Shown here: piece by piece, positions 63,346 to 64,000 of the stretch | Layout of the letters: every line of letters begins with the position of its first letter | Position numbering within the stretch: the first letter of the stretch is position 1 | Assembly: GCA_002733415.1 (NCBI GenBank) | Contig: NVVR01000001.1 | Coordinates: forward strand, 10,493-74,492 | Direction of reading: 5' to 3' | From: Kordia sp. | Lineage (GTDB): Bacteria > Bacteroidota > Bacteroidia > Flavobacteriales > Flavobacteriaceae | Length of the DNA stretch: 64,000 bases | Notes under the pieces: model-generated | Databases searched by the model: none | What the model saw: only the letters and a program-made list of their open reading frames with translations | What the model was told of the DNA's origin: nothing | Position numbers and translations under genes: made by a program

Positions 63346-64000
63346 ATGAAAAATTTACTTTACATATTTGCATTGATAGGTTGTTTGGCTTTTTCGCAAG
63401 AAAGATTGAAGTCTCAAGATGAAAAATATATTTATCAAGGAAATAGGGAATTACAGGAGAATAATTTTGTAAATGCAGAAGCAGAATACCGAAATGCTAT
63501 TTCTGAAAACCCTACAAATTCAGTTTCTAAATATAATTTAGGAAATGCATACTTTAAAAACAAGAAGACTAACGAAGCATTAGTACGCTATGAACAGGCT
63601 CAACAAGTAGCAGAAACGAAATCGGGAAAACATAAGGCATTTCATAATATGGGAAATAGTTTTATGCAGCAAAAAAAATATGACAATGCCATAGAAGCAT
63701 ATAAAAATGCTTTGCGTAATAATCCTAAGGACAATGAGTCTCGTTATAATTTAGCATTCGCTAAAAAAAAGAAAGAAGAGAAAGATAAGGAAGACGAAAA
63801 AAACAAGGACAAGAATAAAGACAAAAAGGATAATAAAGAGAAGAAGAACAACAAGGATAAAAATGACAAGGACTCTGATAAGAAAGACGATAAGGGAAAA
63901 GAGGACGAAAAGAAAGATAAGGACGACAAAGGCGATAAAGATAAAAAGGATAAAAAAGAGGACGATAAGGGGAAGGGCGAAGAAAAAAAGGATAAACAGA
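63346..64000 (+). CDS. batC: BatC-like TPR protein with Lys/Asp/Glu-rich tail (3' end outside window)
   Basis: The frame is open from ATG 63346 to the window edge (218 codons). It has a 19-residue signal peptide (ending LAFSQ), two or three TPR units (KYNLGNAYFKNKKTNEALV and HNMGNSFMQQKKYDNAIEA), then from about residue 140 an almost pure Lys/Asp/Glu/Asn tail to the end of the window. TPR proteins of the BatC/BatE type lie at this place in Bat operons. Whether the tail ends in a helix or a CxxC cannot be seen. Confidence 0.85.
   Translation, partial: MKNLLYIFALIGCLAFSQERLKSQDEKYIYQGNRELQENNFVNAEAEYRNAISENPTNSVSKYNLGNAYFKNKKTNEALVRYEQAQQVAETKSGKHKAFHNMGNSFMQQKKYDNAIEAYKNALRNNPKDNESRYNLAFAKKKKEEKDKEDEKNKDKNKDKKDNKEKKNNKDKNDKDSDKKDDKGKEDEKKDKDDKGDKDKKDKKEDDKGKGEEKKDKQ

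Noticed and set aside
63744-63929. Ser/Leu-rich frame on the minus strand
   Set aside because: It is the complement of the purine-rich Lys/Asp/Glu tail and has no independent support.
1-64000. CRISPR arrays, tRNA or rRNA genes, insertion sequences, prophage
   Set aside because: No regularly spaced repeats, cloverleaf or rRNA-like sequence, transposase or phage structural gene was seen by reading both strands; a tRNAscan or ISfinder run could still find weak cases.

Overview
The window is low-GC chromosomal DNA from a gliding-type marine member of the Bacteroidetes, most likely family Flavobacteriaceae and possibly close to Tenacibaculum or Polaribacter (the genus is inference). The evidence is a PorP/SprF-family protein beside a giant adhesin with a type IX secretion (T9SS) type B sorting domain, a PorZ homologue, T9SS type A sorting tails, SPII lipoproteins with Bacteroidetes-style signals, several promoters of the TTTG-N19-TAnnTTTG type, and a Bat (Bacteroides aerotolerance) operon. 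No rRNA, tRNA, CRISPR array, prophage or insertion sequence was seen.

Layout. 1-4.9 kb: 3' end of a repeat-rich T9SS adhesin, its PorP/SprF partner and a PorE-like OmpA protein, followed by a decayed 3' remnant of a second OmpA gene lying between two terminators. 4.9-9.5 kb: an ABC ATPase and a giant ABC permease fused to an M1-type metallopeptidase. 9.6-13.8 kb (minus): a three-gene unit of a small Cys/His protein, a TonB-dependent receptor and a beta-propeller lipoprotein with CQCC and GCPHTGP motifs. This is the best candidate for an undescribed uptake system. 13.8-25.9 kb: pbpC and a bacterial alpha-2-macroglobulin, normally neighbours, separated by a DASS transporter, a GNAT, a small monooxygenase and a frameshifted DUF559 endonuclease with clustered palindromic repeats; then a lipoprotein asparaginase. 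26-38.6 kb: housekeeping genes (ALDH7-type dehydrogenase, truA, PhnA/YjdM, ABC-F, Dus, an outer-membrane protein), a zinc-ribbon/SPFH-GYF_2 pair, and an IPExxxVDY-pyk-sulfurtransferase operon. 38.6-43.1 kb: a LytS/LytR-type two-component pair whose regulator carries an in-frame stop, a secreted amidohydrolase and a secreted unknown. 43.2-47.4 kb: dinB, a DUF2238 membrane protein, a CYTH protein, and umuC/umuD in reversed order. 47.4-55.5 kb: heme-type TonB receptor, recO, porZ, gdhA and a barrel-like protein. 55.5-64 kb: an AlbA_2 protein and the Bat operon (moxR, DUF58, BatD-like, batA, a flavodoxin-fold reductase, batB, start of batC), which runs off the window.

How parts work together: the T9SS genes (adhesin, PorP/SprF, OmpA, PorZ, sorting-tail enzymes) describe a cell that exports large adhesins and enzymes to its surface; two TonB receptors and one propeller lipoprotein serve nutrient import; PbpC and alpha-2-macroglobulin form a periplasmic repair/defence pair; DinB, UmuC, UmuD and RecO form a DNA damage-tolerance group; the Bat genes encode a membrane VWA/MoxR complex.

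A family of short GC-richer palindromes sits in many intergenic gaps (about 18.36, 19.14-19.25, 31.6, 34.5, 46.05, 50.7, 57.85-57.98, 62.1 and 63.3 kb). Three genes are visibly damaged: the OmpA 3' remnant, the DUF559 endonuclease (one base missing in an A/T run), and the LytTR response regulator (nonsense codon). Coding function was assigned from motifs by eye; no database search was possible.
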